64,000 nt of DNA from Triglochin maritima (GCA_963682175.1 OY821793.1:29099493-29163492); one strand, 5' to 3'; shown: positions 10,930 to 22,768, counted from the first letter of the stretch. Program-made: numbers and translations. The notes: generated by a model from the sequence alone, not told the origin.

Positions 10930-11841
10930 AAGTTCCATAAACCGTGGTTGGGCCGCCTAAAGACCACTTAGAAACTAGGTGTGGGGCTGACCACATGCCA
11001 CGCGTGGAGCTGGCCAAAGGCCACTCCGTCGCCACCCTGCAGGCCAACACCAAATCGGCTGCGCCTCGAGCATCCGACCTCCAAATCAAGAGTTCTAACT
11101 TGCATCACGTAGAAAATTCATCCCTCTATCTGCCCCTAAAACTTCAGAGCAAACGCCCAAGTATTCCGGGTCGCGCCTCCTCCAAGAAGACGTAGCCCCT
11201 CTACCAGCCACGCCCCCACATCATCAGCATTCTTCATCTCATCGCGCCTCACCCTACATACATCTAAATCGGGCATTCTAAGAGGAGTTACCCATCCACT
11301 CCTCCTCACTACGTGCTCGGGGGCCCAAATATAGACTAAGCCTCACCTAAGCTCCACTCAGGCCATTGCTTGGGACAAACGATGCGGCAGCTTCCACTTT
11401 GCCCGCGGGCAACACCCATGGACTTCCAAACGCGTTTTGGAAGCGAATGGGGTAGGCAACAAACGTGGGAACCCAAGCAAGGGCACGAGCAACGTCCCAA
11501 AGAACGTTCCCCACGAGAAACCCCCATTGCCTTCCGGACGCCTTCGGAAGTGCACGGGAAGGCAACAACCTTGGGCAACCGAGCACGTCGAAGAGCAACG
11601 TCCACAGGCACCTTGGTCTTTGCCCACGAGCAACCCCCATTTCACCTACAAGTGCGCTTTCATTTCCAAACGTGTTTTGGAAGCGAATGTCGCAGGCCAC
11701 TGCCGCGAGCACAAACTAGGCCCTAGCGTGGTGTTGACATGCCAACTATGACAACACTAGGCTAGTGTCCATCGCCCGACCGCCAAATCATTCCGAGGTC
11801 GGTGCGCCTCGTAGATAACGTGGATGGATATGTGGGGTCCT
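10930..11841 (+). repeat. Satellite monomer 13 (912 bp)
   Basis: Longest copy in the window, with one extra base at 'gacgtagcccctctacc'. Also 'aaaacttcagagc' and 'ccaagcaagggc'. Confidence 0.97.
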
Positions 11842-12751
11842 AAGTTCCATAAACCGTGGTTGGGCCGCCTAAAGACCACTTAGAAACTAGGTGTGGGGCT
11901 GACCACATGCCACGCGTGGAGCTGGCCAAAGGCCCCTCCGTCGCCACCCTGCAGGCCAACACAAAATCGGCTGCGCCTCGAGCATCCGACCTCCAAATCG
12001 AGCGTTCTAACTTGCATTACGTAGACAATTCATCCCTCTATCTGCCCATAACATTTCAGAGGAAACACCCAAGTATTCGGGGTCGCGCCTCCTCCAAGAA
12101 GACGTAGCTCCCTACCAGCCACGCCCCCACATAATCAGCATTCTTCATCTCATCGCGCCTCGCCCTACATACATCTAAATCGGGCATTCTAAGAGGAGTT
12201 ACCCATCCACTCCTCCTCACTATGTGCTCGGGTTCCCAAATATAGACTAAGGCTCACCTAAGGTCCACTCAGCCATTGCATGGGACAAACGATGCGGCAG
12301 CTTGCACTTTGCCCGCGGGCAACACCCATGGACTTCCAAACGCGTTTTGGAAGCGAATGGGGTAGGCAACAACCGTGGGAACCCAACCATGGGCACGAGC
12401 AACGTCCCAAAGAACTTTCCCCACGAGAAACCCCCATTCCCTTCCGGACGCGTTCGGAAGTGCACGGGAAGGCAACAACCTTGGGCAACCGAGCACGTCG
12501 AAGAGCAACGTCCACAGGCACCTTGGTCTTTGCCCACGAGCAACCTCCATTTCACCTACAAGTGCGCTTTCACTTCCAAACGTGTTTTGGAAGCGAATGC
12601 CGCAGGCCACTGCCACGAGCACATACTAGGCCCTAGCGTGGCGCTGACATGCCAACTATGACAACACTAGGCTAGTGTCCATCGCCCGACCGCCAAATCA
12701 CTCCGAGATGGGTGCGCCTCGTAGATAACGCGGATGGATATGTGGGGTCCT
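11842..12751 (+). repeat. Satellite monomer 14 (910 bp)
   Basis: One-base deletion 'actcagccattgc', shared with monomers 15 and 20. Private: 'aaaggcccctcc' and 'tgccacgagcacatac'. Shows 'cccataacatttcagagg', also in monomer 16. Confidence 0.97.
12441..12460. repeat. Dyad 2: arms CTTCCG / CGGAAG, 8 bp spacer (monomer 14)
   Basis: Middle sub-repeat, 108 bp after dyad 1 and 132 bp before dyad 3 in the same monomer. The full 6 bp arms exist in monomers 14-29 and 48-70. Monomers 1-9 and 30-47 have only the 5 bp CTTCC/GGAAG pair because of 'gttgggaag'. Confidence 0.7.
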
Positions 12752-13661
12752 AAGTTCCATAAACCGTGGTTGGGCCGCCTAAAGACCACTTAGAAACTAG
12801 GTGTGGGGCTGGCCACATGCCACGCGTGGAGCTGGCCAAAGGCCACTCCGTCGCCACCCTGCAGGCCAACACAAAATCGGCTACGCCTCGAGCATCCGAC
12901 CTCCAAATCGAGCGTTCTAACTTGCATTACGTAGAAAATTCATGCCTCTATCGGCCCCTAAAATTTCAGAGGAAACGCCCAAGTATTCGGGGTCGCGCCT
13001 CCTCCAAGAAGACGTAGCTCCCTACCAGCCACGCCCCCACATCATCAGCATTCTTCATCTCATCGCGCCTCGCCCTACATACATCTAAATCGGGCATTCT
13101 AAGAGGAGTTACCCATCCACTCCTCCTCACTATGTGCTCGGGTGCCCAAATATAGACTAAGGCTCACCTAAGGTCCACTCAGCCATTGCATGGGACAAAC
13201 GATGCGGCAGCTTGCACTTTGCCCGCGGGCAACACCCATGGACTTCCAAACGCGTTTTGGAAGCGAATGGGGTAGGCAACAACGGTGGGAACCCAAGCAT
13301 GGGCACGAGCAACGTCCCAAAGAACTTTCCCCACGAGAAACCCCCATTCCCTTCCGGACGCGTTCGGAAGTGTACGGGAAGGCAACAACCTTGGGCAACC
13401 GAGCACGTCGAAGAGCAACGTCCACATGCACCTTGGTCTTTGCCCACGAGCAACCCCCATTTCACCTACAAGTGCGCTTTCACTTCCAAACGTGTTTTGT
13501 AAGAGAATGCCGCTGGCCACTGCCGCGAGCACACACTCGGCCCTAGCGTGGCGCTAACATGCGAACTATGACCACACTAGGCTAGTGTCCATTGTCCGAC
13601 CGCCAAATCACTCCGAGATGGGTGCACCTCGTAGATAACGCGGATGGATATGTGGGGTCCT
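12752..13661 (+). repeat. Satellite monomer 15 (910 bp)
   Basis: Shares the 'actcagccattgc' deletion. The tail is unusual: 'gttttgtaagagaatgccgc', 'cacactcggccc', 'tgcgaactatgaccac', 'attgtccgacc', almost all repeated in monomer 20. The 3' dyad arm is broken ('ttttgtaag'). Confidence 0.97.
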
Positions 13662-14572
13662 AAGTTCCATAAACCGTGGTTGGGCCGCCTAAAGACCACT
13701 TAGAAACTAGGTGTGGGGCTGGCCACATGCCACGCGTGGAGCTGGCCAAAGGCCACTCCGTCGCCACCCTGCAGGCCAACACCAAATCGGCTGCGCCTCG
13801 AGCATCCGACCTCCAAATCGAGCGTTCTAACTTGCATTACGTAGACAATTCATCCCTCTATCTGCCCATAACATTTCAGAGGAAACACCCGAGTATTCGG
13901 GGTCGCGCCTCCTCCAAGAAGACGTAGCTCCCTACCAGCCACGCCCCCACATAATCAGCATTCTTCATCTCATCGCGCCTCGCCCTACATACATCTAAAT
14001 CGGGCATTCTAAGAGGAGTTACCCATCCACTCCTCCTCACTATGTGCTCGGGTGCCCAAATATAGACTAAGGCTCACCTAAGGTCCACTCAGGCCATTGC
14101 ATGGGACAAACGATGCGGCAGCTTGCACTTTGCCCGCGGGCAACACCCATGGACTTCCAAACGCGTTTTGGAAGCGAATGGGGTAGGCAACAACGGTGGG
14201 AACCCAACCATGGGCACGAGCAACGTCCCAAAGAACTTTCCCCACGAGAAACCCCCATTCCCTTCCGGACGCGTTCGGAAGTGCACGGGAAGGCAACAAC
14301 CTTGGGCAACCGAGCACGTCGAAGAGCAACGTCCACAGGCACCTTGGTCTTTGCCCACGAGCAACCTCTATTTCACCTACAAGTGCGCTTTCACTTCCAA
14401 ACGTGTTTTGGAAGCGAATGCCGCAGGCCACTGCCGCGAGCACACACTAGGCCCTAGCGTGGCGCTGACATGCCAACTATGACAACACTAGGCTAGTGTC
14501 CATCGCCCGACCGCCAAATCACTCCGAGATGGGTGCGCCTCGTAGATAACGCGGATGTATATGTGGGATCCT
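13662..14572 (+). repeat. Satellite monomer 16 (911 bp)
   Basis: Resembles monomer 14 in front ('cccataacatttcagagg') but without the one-base deletion. Private: 'acacccgagtattc' and 'caacctctatttc'. Has 'caacggtggg' as in 15 and 20. Confidence 0.97.
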
Positions 14573-15483
14573 AAGTTCCATAAACCGTGGTTGGGCCGCC
14601 TAAAGACCACTTAGAAACTGGGTGTGGGGCTGGCCACATGCCACGCGTGGAGCTGGCCAAAGGCCACTCCGTCGCCACCCTGCAGGCCAACACCAAATCG
14701 GCTGCGCCTCGAGCATCCGACCTCCAAATCGAGCGTTCTAACTTGCATTACGTAGAAATTTCATGCCTCTATCGGACCCTAAACTTTCAGAGCAAACTCC
14801 CAAGTATTCGGGGTCTTGCCTCCTCCAAGAAGACGTACCTCCCTACCAGCCACGCCCCCACATCATCAGCATTCTTCATCTCATCGTGCCTCGCCCTACA
14901 TACATCTAAATCGGGCATTCTAAGAGGAGTTACCCATCCACTCCTCCTCACTATGTGCTCGGGTGCCCAAATATAGACTAAGGCTCGCCTAAGGTCCACT
15001 CAGGCCATTGCATGGGACAAACGATGCGGCAGCTTGCACTTTGCCCACGGGCAACACCCACGGACTTCTAAACGCGTTTTGGAAGCGAATGGGGTAGGCA
15101 ACAACCGTGGGAACCCAACCATGGGCACGAGCATCGTCCCAAAGAGCTTTCCCCACGAGAAACCCCCATTCCCTTCCGGACGCGTTCGGAAGTGCACGGG
15201 AAGGCAACAACCTTGGGCAACCGAGCACGTCGAAGAGCAACGTCCGCAGGCACCTTGGTCTTTGCCCACGAGCAACCCCCATTTCACCTACAAGTGCGCT
15301 TTCACTTCCAAACGTGTTTTGGAAGCGAATGCCGCAGGCCACTGCCGCGAGCACACACTAGGCCCTAGCGTGGCGCTAACATGCCAACTATGACAACACT
15401 AGGCTAGTTTCCACCGCCCGACCGCCAAATCACTCCGAGATGGGTTCGCCTCGTAGATAACGCGGATGGATATGTGGGGTCCT
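14573..15483 (+). repeat. Satellite monomer 17 (911 bp)
   Basis: Private: 'gaaactgggtg', 'gtagaaatttcatgcc', 'cggaccctaaactttc', 'cacccacggac'. Shares 'gcatcgtcccaaagagc' and 'gtttccaccgcc' with monomer 23. Confidence 0.97.
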
Positions 15484-16394
15484 AAGTTCCATAAACCATG
15501 GTTGGGCCGCCTAAAGACCACTTAGAAACTACGTGTGGGGCTGGCCACATGCCACGCGTGGAGCTGGCCAAAGGCGACTCCGTCGCCACTTTGCAGGCCA
15601 ACACCAAATCGGTTGCGCCTTGAGCATCCGACCTCCAAATCGAGCGTTCTAACTTGCATTATGTAGAAAGGTCATCCCTCTATCGGCCCCTAAAATTTCA
15701 GAGGAAACACCCAAGTATTCGGGGTCGCGCCTCCTCCAAGAAGACGTAGCTCCCTACCAGCCACGCTCCCACATCATCAACATTCTTCATCTCATCGCGC
15801 CTCGCCCTACATACATCTAAATCGGGCATTCTAAGAGGAGTTACCCATACACTCCTCCTCACTATGTGCTCGGGTGACCAAATATAGACTAAGGCTCACC
15901 TAAGGTCCACTCAGGCCATTGCATGGGACAAACGATGCGGCAGCTTGCACTCTGCCCGCGGGGACTACCCATGGACTTCCAAACGCGTTTTGGAAGCGAA
16001 TGGGGTAGGCAACAACCGTGGGAACCCAACCATGGGCACGAGCAACGTCCCAAAGAGCTTTCCCCACGAGAAACCCCCATTCCCTTCCGGACGCGTTCGG
16101 AAGTGCACGGGAAGGCAACAACCTTGGGCAACCGAGCACGTCGAAGAGCAACGTCCACAGGCACCTTGGTCTTTGCCCACGAGCAACCCCCATTTCACCT
16201 ACAAGTGCGCTTTCACTTCCAAACGTGTTTTGGAAGCGAATGCCACAGGCCACTAGCGCGAGCACACACTAGGCCCTAGCGTGGTGCTAACATGCCAACT
16301 ATGACAACAATAGGCTAGTTTCCACCGCCCGACCGCCAAATCACTCCGAGATGGGTTGGCCTCGTAGATAACGTGGATGGATATGTGGGGTCCT
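15484..16394 (+). repeat. Satellite monomer 18 (911 bp, type P)
   Basis: Type P: 'gaaaggtcatcc', 'catcaacattc', 'gggtgaccaaat', 'gcactctgcccgcgggg' and 'ggactaccc' (the 14 bp palindrome is disrupted). Private: 'aaaccatggttg', 'actacgtgtgg' and 'actagcgcgagc'. Confidence 0.96.
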
Positions 16395-17305
16395 AAGTTC
16401 CATAAACCGTGGTTGGGCCGCCTAAAGACCACTTAGAAACTAGGTGTGGGGTTGGCCACATGCCACGCGTGGAGCTGGCCAAAGGCCACTCCGTTGCCAC
16501 CCTGCAGGCCAACACCAAATCGGCTGCGCCTCGAGCATCCAACCTCCCAATCGAGCGTTCTAACCCACATTACGTAGAAAATTCATCCCTCTATTGGCCC
16601 CTACAATTTCAGAGCAAACTCCCAAGTATTCGGGGTCGCGCCTCCTCCAAGAAGACTTACCTCTCTACCAGCCACGCCCCCACATCATCAGCATTCTTCA
16701 TCTCATCGCGCCTCGCGCTACATATATCTAAATCGGGCATTCTAAGAGGAGTTACCCATCCACTCCTCCTCATTATGTGCTCGGGTGCCCAAATATTGAC
16801 TAAGGCTCACCTAAGGTCCACTCAGGCCATTGCATGGGAAAAACGACGCGGCAGCTTGCACTTTGCCCGCGGGCAACACCCATGGACTTCCAATCGCGTT
16901 TTGGAAGCGAATGGGGTAGGCAACAACCGTGGGAACCCAAGCACGGGCACGAGCAACATCCCAAAGAACTTTCCCCACGAGAAACCCTCATTCCCTTCCG
17001 GACGCGTTCGGAAGTGCACGGGAAGGCAACAACCTTGGGCAACCGAGCACGTCGAAGAGCAACGTCCACTGGCACCTTGGTCTTTGCCCACGAGCAACCT
17101 CCATTTCACCTACAAGTGCGCTTTCACTGCCAAACGTGTTTTGGAAGCGAATGCCGCCGGCCACTGCCGCGAGCACACACTAGGCCCTAGCGTGGCGCTG
17201 ACATGCCAACTATAAGAACACTAGGCTAGTGTCCATCGCCCGACCGCCAAATCACTCCGAGATGGGTGCACCTCGTAGATAACGCGGATGGATATGTGGG
17301 GTCCT
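16395..17305 (+). repeat. Satellite monomer 19 (911 bp, type Q)
   Basis: Type Q markers in full. Both usual stops of one forward frame are lost ('gaagacttacc', 'atattgac'), leaving an open frame over most of the monomer. Private: 'gggaaaaacgacg', 'ccaatcgcg', 'actgccaaacg'. Confidence 0.96.
16460..17215 (+). other. Longest open frame in the window (monomer 19), not considered a gene
   Basis: A forward frame stays open for 268 codons from a GTG at 16409, or 251 from the first in-frame ATG at 16460, because monomer 19 has lost both stops usual for this frame ('gacgtagc' became 'gacttacc', 'atatagac' became 'atattgac'). The frame is closed in most other monomers. It overlaps open frames on both strands and shows no recognisable domain, signal or membrane segment. 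It is best read as chance readthrough of satellite DNA. Confidence 0.3.
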
Positions 17306-18215
17306 AAGTTCCATAAACCGTGGTTGGGCCGCCTAAAGACCACTTAGAAACTAGGTGTGGGGCTGGCCACATGCCACGCGTGGAGCTGGCCAAAGGCCAC
17401 TCCGTCGCCACCCTGCAGGCCAACACCAAATCGGCTGTGCCTCGAGCATCCGACCTCCAAATCGAGCGTTCTAACTTGCATTACGTAGACAATTCATCCC
17501 TCTATCTTCCCCTAAAATTTCAGAGCAAACGCCCAAGTATTCGGGGTCGCGCCTCCTCCAAGAAGACGTAGCTCCCTACCAGCCACGCCCCCACATCATC
17601 AGCATTCTTCATCTCATCGCGCCTCGCCCTACATACATCTAAATCGGGCATTCTAAGAGGAGTTACCCATCCACTCCTCCTCACTATGTGCTCGGGTTCC
17701 CAAATATAGACTAAGGCTCACCTAAGGTCCACTCAGCCATTGCATGAGACAAACGATGCGGCAGCTTGCACTTTGCCCGCGGGCAACACCCATGGACTTC
17801 CAAACGCGTTTTGGAAGCGAATGGGGTAGGCAACAACGGTGGGAACCCAAGCATGGGCACGAGCAACGTCCCAAAGAACTTTCCCCACGAGAAACCCCCA
17901 TTCCCTTCCGGACGCGTTCGGAAGTGCACGGGAAGGCAACAACCTTGGGCAACCGAGCACGTCGAAGAGCAACGTCCACATGCACCTTGGTCTTTGCCCA
18001 CGAGCAACCCCCATTTCACCTACAAGTGCGCTTTCAATTCCAAACGTGTTTCGTAAGAGAATGCCGCTGGCCACTGCCGCGAGCACACACTCGGCCCTAG
18101 CGTGGCGCTAACATGCGAACTATGACCACACTAGGCTGGTGTCCATTGTCCGACCGCCAAATCACTCCGAGATGGGTGCGCCTCGTAGATAACGCGGATG
18201 GATATGTGGGGTCCT
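17306..18215 (+). repeat. Satellite monomer 20 (910 bp, type R)
   Basis: Carries the 'actcagccattgc' deletion and the 'tgcgaactatgaccac' tail of monomer 15, five monomers upstream. Private: 'ttgcatgagac', 'ctttcaattcc', 'gtgtttcgtaag'. Confidence 0.96.
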
Positions 18216-19126
18216 AAGTTCCATGAACCGTGGTTGGGCCGCCTAAAGACAACTTAGAAACTAGGTGTGGGGCTGGCCACATGCCACGCGTGGAGCTGGC
18301 CAAAGGCGACTCCGTCGCCAATTTGCAGGCCAACACCAAATCGGCTGCGCCTTGAGCATCCGACCTCCAAATCGAGCGTTCCAACTTGCATTACGTAGAA
18401 AGGTCATCCCTCTATCGGCCCCTAAAATTTCAGAGGAAACGCCCAAGTATTCGGGGTCGCGCCTCCTCCAAGAAGACGTAGCTCCCTACCAGCCACGCCC
18501 CCACATCATCAACATTCTTCATCTCATCGCGCCTCGCCCTACATACATCTAAATCGGGCATTCTAAGAGGAGTTACCCATACACTCCTCCTCACTATGTG
18601 CTCGGGTGACCAAATATAGACTAAGGCTCACCTAAGGTCCACTCAGGCCATTGCATGGGACAAACGATGCGGCAGCTTGCACTCTGCCCGCGGGGACTAC
18701 CCATGGACTTCCAAACGCGTTTTGGAAGCGAATGGGGTAGGCAACAACCGTGGGAACCCAACCATGGGCACGAGCAACGTCCCAAAGAGCTTTCCCCACG
18801 AGAAACCCCCATTCCCTTCCGGACGCGTTCGGAAGTGCACGGGAAGGCAACAACCTTGGGCAACCGAGCACGTCGAAGAGCAACGTCCACAGGCACCTTG
18901 GTCTTTGCCCACGAGCAACCCCCATTTCACCTACAAGTGCGCTTTCACTTCCAAACGTGTTTTGGAAGCGAATGCCGCAGGCCACTACCGCGAGCACACA
19001 CTAGGCCCTAGCGTGGTGCTAACATGCCAACTATGAGAACACTAGGCTAGTTTCCACCGCCCGACTGCCAAATCACTCCGAGATGGGTTGGCCTCGTAGA
19101 TAATGTGGATGGATATGTGGGGTCCT
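18216..19126 (+). repeat. Satellite monomer 21 (911 bp, type P)
   Basis: Close to monomer 18, including 'ggggactaccc' and 'ccatacactcc', 2732 bp downstream. Private: 'ccatgaaccg', 'agacaacttag', 'gccaatttgc'. Confidence 0.96.
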
Positions 19127-20036
19127 AAGTTCCATAAACCGCGGTTGGGCCGCCTAAAGACCACTTAGAAACTAGGTGTGGGGTTGGCCACATGCACGCG
19201 TGGAGCTGGCCAAAGGCCACTCCGTTGCCACCCTGCAGGCCAACACCAAATCGGTTGCGCCTCGAGCATCCGACCTCCCAATCGAGCGTTCTAACCCACA
19301 TTACGAAGAAAATTCATCCCTCTATTGGCCCCTACAATTTCATAGCAAACTCCCAAGTATTCGGGGTCGCGCCTCCTCCAAGAAGACTTACCTCTCTACC
19401 AGCCACGCCCCCACATCATCAGCATTCTTCATCTCATCGCGCCTCGCGCTACATATATCTAAATCGGGCATTCTAAGAGGAGTTACCCATCCACTCCTCC
19501 TCATTATGTGCTCGGGTGCCCAAATATTGACTAAGGCTCACCTAAGGTCCACTCAGGCCATTGCATGGGACAAACGACGCGGCAGCTTGCACTTTGCCCG
19601 CGGGCAACACCCATGGACTTCCAAACGCGTTTTGGAAGCGAATGGGGTAGGCAACAACCGTGGGAACCCAAGCACGGGCACGAGCAACATCCCAAAGAAC
19701 TTTCCCCACGAGAAACCCTCATTCCCTTCCGGACGCGTTCGGAAGTGCACGGGAAGGCAACAACCTTGGGCAACCGAGCACGTCGAAGAGCAACGTCCAC
19801 TGGCACCTTGGTCTTTTCCCACGAGCAACCCCATTTCACCTACAAGTGCGCTTTCACTTCCAAAACGTGTTTTGGAAGCGAATGCCGCAGGCCACTGCCG
19901 CGAGCACACACTAGGCCCTAGCGTGGCGCTAACTTGCTAACTATGACAACACTAGGCTAGTGTCCATCGCCCGACCGCCAAATCACTCCGAGATGGGTTC
20001 GCCTCGTAGATAACGCGGATGGATATGTGGGGTCCT
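19127..20036 (+). repeat. Satellite monomer 22 (910 bp, type Q)
   Basis: Q markers plus the deletion 'catgcacgcg' and insertion 'ccaaaacgtg' shared with monomer 25. It has a further one-base deletion ('gagcaaccccatttc'). Private: 'aaaccgcggttg' and 'attacgaagaaaat'. Confidence 0.96.
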
Positions 20037-20946
20037 AAGTTCCATAAAACGTGGTTGGGCCGCCTAAAGACCACTTAGAAACTAGGTGTGGGGCCGGCCA
20101 CATGCCACGCGTGGAGCTGGTCAAAGGCCACTCCGTCGCCACCCTGCTGGCCAACACCAAATCGGCTGCGCCACGAGCATCCGACCTCCAAATCGAGCGT
20201 TCTAACTTGTATTACGTAGACAATTCATCCCTCTATCTGCCCCTAAAATTTCAGAGCAAACGCCCAAGTATTCAGGGTCGCGCCTCCTCCAAGAGGACGT
20301 ACCTCCCTACCAGCCACACCCCCACATCATCAGCATTCTTCATCTCATCGCGTCTCGCCCTACATACATCTAAATCGGGTATTCTAAGAGGATTTACCCA
20401 TCCACTCCTCCTCACTATGTGGTCGGGTGCCCAAATATAGACTAAGGCTCACCTAAGGTCCACTCAGGCCATTGCTTGGGACAAACGATGCGGCAGCTTC
20501 CACTTTGCCCGCGGGCAACACCCATGGACTTCCAAACGCGTTTTGGAAGCGAATGGGGTAGGCAACAACCGTGGGAACCCAACCATGGGCACGAGCATCG
20601 TCCCAAAGAGCTTTCCCCACGAGAAACCCCCATTCCCTTCCGGACGCGTTCGGAAGTGCACGGGAAGGCAACAACCTTGGGCAACCGAGCACGTCGAAGA
20701 GCAACGTCCACAGGCGCCTTGGTCTTTGCCCACGAGCAACCCCCATTTCACCTACAAGTGTGCTTTCACTTCCAAACGTGTTTTGGAAGCGAATGCCGCA
20801 GGCCACTGCCGCGAGCACACACTAGGCCCTAGCGTGGCGCTAACATGCCAACTATGACAACACTAGGCTAGTTTCCACCGCCCGACCGCCAAATCACTCC
20901 GAGATGGGTTCGCCTCATAGATAACGCGGATGGATATGTGGGTTCT
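20037..20946 (+). repeat. Satellite monomer 23 (910 bp, type R position)
   Basis: Stands at the R position but differs from monomer 20. It has 'ttgcttggg' and 'cttccacttt', against the surrounding 'gcatggg'/'cttgcac'. One base is lost at its end ('gggttctaag'). Private: 'ataaaacgtgg', 'ggggccggcc', 'ccctgctggcc', 'gtggtcgggtg'. Confidence 0.95.
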
Positions 20947-21857
20947 AAGTTCCATAAACCGTGGTTGGGCCGCCTAAAGACCACTTAGAAACTAGGTGTG
21001 GGGCTGGCCAGATGCCACGCGTGGAGCTGGCAAAAGGCGACTCCGTCGCCACCCTGCAGGCCAACACCAAATCGGCTGCGCCTCGAGCATCCGACCTCCA
21101 AATCGAGCGTTCTAACTTGCATTACGTAGAAAGGTCATCCCTCTATCGGCCCCTAAAATTTCAGAGGAAACACCCAAGTATTCAGGGTCGCGCCTCCTCC
21201 AAGAAGACGTAGCTCCCTACCAGCCACGCCCCCACATCATCAACATTCTTCATCTCATCGCGCCTCGCCCTACATACATCTAAATCGGGCATTCTAAGAG
21301 GAGTTACCCATCCACTCCTCCTCACTATGTGCTCGGGCGACCAAATATAGACTAAGGCTCACCTAAGGTCCACTCAGGCCATTGCATGGGACAAACGATG
21401 CGGCAGCTTGCACTTTGCCCGCGGGCAACACCCATGGACTTCCAAACGCGTTTTGGAAGCGAATGGGGTAGGCAACAACCGTGGGAACCCAAGCATGGGC
21501 ACGAGCAACGTCCCAAAGAATATTCCCCACGAGAAGCCCCCATTCTCTTCCGGACGCGTTCGGAAATGCACGGGAAGGCAACAACCTTGGGCAACCGAGC
21601 ACGTCGAAGAGCAACGTCAACAGGCGCCTTGGTCTTTGCCCACGAGCAACCCCCATTTCACCTACAAGTGCGCTTGCACTTCCAAACGTGTTTTGGAAGC
21701 GAATGCCGCAGGCCACTGCCGCGAGCACACACTAGGCCCTAGCGTGGCGCTGACATGCCAACTATGACAACTCTAGGCTAGTGTCCATCGCCCGACCGCC
21801 AAATCACTCCGAGATGAGTGCGCCTCGTAGATAACGCGGATGGATATGTGGGGTCCT
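20947..21857 (+). repeat. Satellite monomer 24 (911 bp, type P)
   Basis: Type P front ('gaaaggtcatcc', 'catcaacattc') with a different back half: normal 'cccgcgggcaac', private 'gaatattcccc', 'gagaagccccc', 'cgcttgcacttcc'. Confidence 0.96.
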
Positions 21858-22768
21858 AAGTTCCATAAACCGTGGTTGGGCCGCCTAAAGACCACTTAGA
21901 AACTAGGTGTGGGGTTGGCCACATGCACGCGTGGAGCTGGCCAAAGGCCACTCCGTTGCCACCCTGCAGGCCAACACCAAATCGGCTGCGCCTCGAGCAT
22001 CCGACCTCGAAATCGAGCGTTCTAACCCACATTACGTAGAAAATTCATCCCTCTATTGGCCCCTACAATTTCATAGCAAACTCCCAAGTATTCGGGGTCG
22101 CGCCTCCTCCAAGAAGACTTACCTCTCTACCAGCCACGCCCCCACATCATCAGCATTCTTCATCTCATCGCGCCTCGCGCTACATATATCTAAATCGGGC
22201 ATTCTAAGAGGAGTTACCCATCCACTCCTCCTCATTATGTGCTCGGGTGCCCAAATATTGACTAAGGCTCACCTAAGGTCCACTCAGGCCATTGCATGGG
22301 ACAAACGACGCGGCAGCTTGCACTTTGCCCGCGGGCAACACCCATGGACTTCCAAACGCGTTTTGGAAGCGAATGGGGTAGGCAACAACCGTGGGAACCC
22401 AAGCACGGGCACGAGCAACATCCCAAAGAACTTTCCCCACGAGAAACCCTCATTCCCTTCCGGACGCGTTCGGAAGTGCACGGGAAGGCAACAACCTTGG
22501 GCAACCGAGCACGTCGAAGAGCAACGTCCACTGGCACCTTGGTCTTTTCCCACGAGCAACCCCCATTTCACCTACAAGTGCGCTTTCACTTCCAAAACGT
22601 GTTTTGGAAGCGAATGCCGCAGGCCACTGCCGCGAGCACACACTAGGCCCTAGCGTGGCGCTGACATGCCAACTATGACAACTCTAGGCTAGTGTCCATC
22701 GCCCGACCGCCAAATCACTCCGAGATGAGTGCGCCTCGTAGATAACGCGGATGGATATGTGGGGTCCT
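21858..22768 (+). repeat. Satellite monomer 25 (911 bp, type Q)
   Basis: Very similar to monomer 22 with the same deletion and insertion, which cancel to 911 bp. Private: 'gacctcgaaatcg'. Tail 'gacaactctagg' repeats that of monomer 24. Confidence 0.96.

Larger units (their letters stand above)
8199..11841. repeat. Sub-array II: monomers 10-13
   Basis: Four consecutive monomers share 'actacgtgctcgggggccc', 'cacctaagctccac', 'aacgttcc' (others have 'aactttcc'), 'ctttcatttcc' and 'gtggtgttgacatgcc'. None of these markers is seen as a set elsewhere in the window, which shows a local amplification of one ancestral monomer. Confidence 0.88.
11842..15483. repeat. Sub-array III: monomers 14-17
   Basis: These monomers introduce 'gcgttcggaag', 'ttgcatggg' and 'cagcttgcact', markers that persist with few exceptions to monomer 29 or 30. 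Monomers 14 and 16 share 'cccataacatttcagagg'; monomer 15 shares its unusual tail ('tgcgaactatgaccac') with monomer 20. Monomer 17 shares 'gcatcgtcccaaagagc' and 'gtttccaccgcc' with monomer 23. Confidence 0.8.

Noticed and set aside
12453..12468. CENP-B box-like word in monomer 14 and similar copies: TTCG, then CGGG downstream
   Set aside because: The box needs seven bases between TTCG and CGGG with a fixed A. Here there are eight, the A is not in place, and from monomer 47 on CGGG is lost ('cactggaag').
15443..15452. 'gggttcgcctc', resembling a Pol III B box, in monomers 17, 22 and 23
   Set aside because: Most copies read 'gggtgcgcctc'. No A box at the right spacing and no tRNA-like folding was seen.
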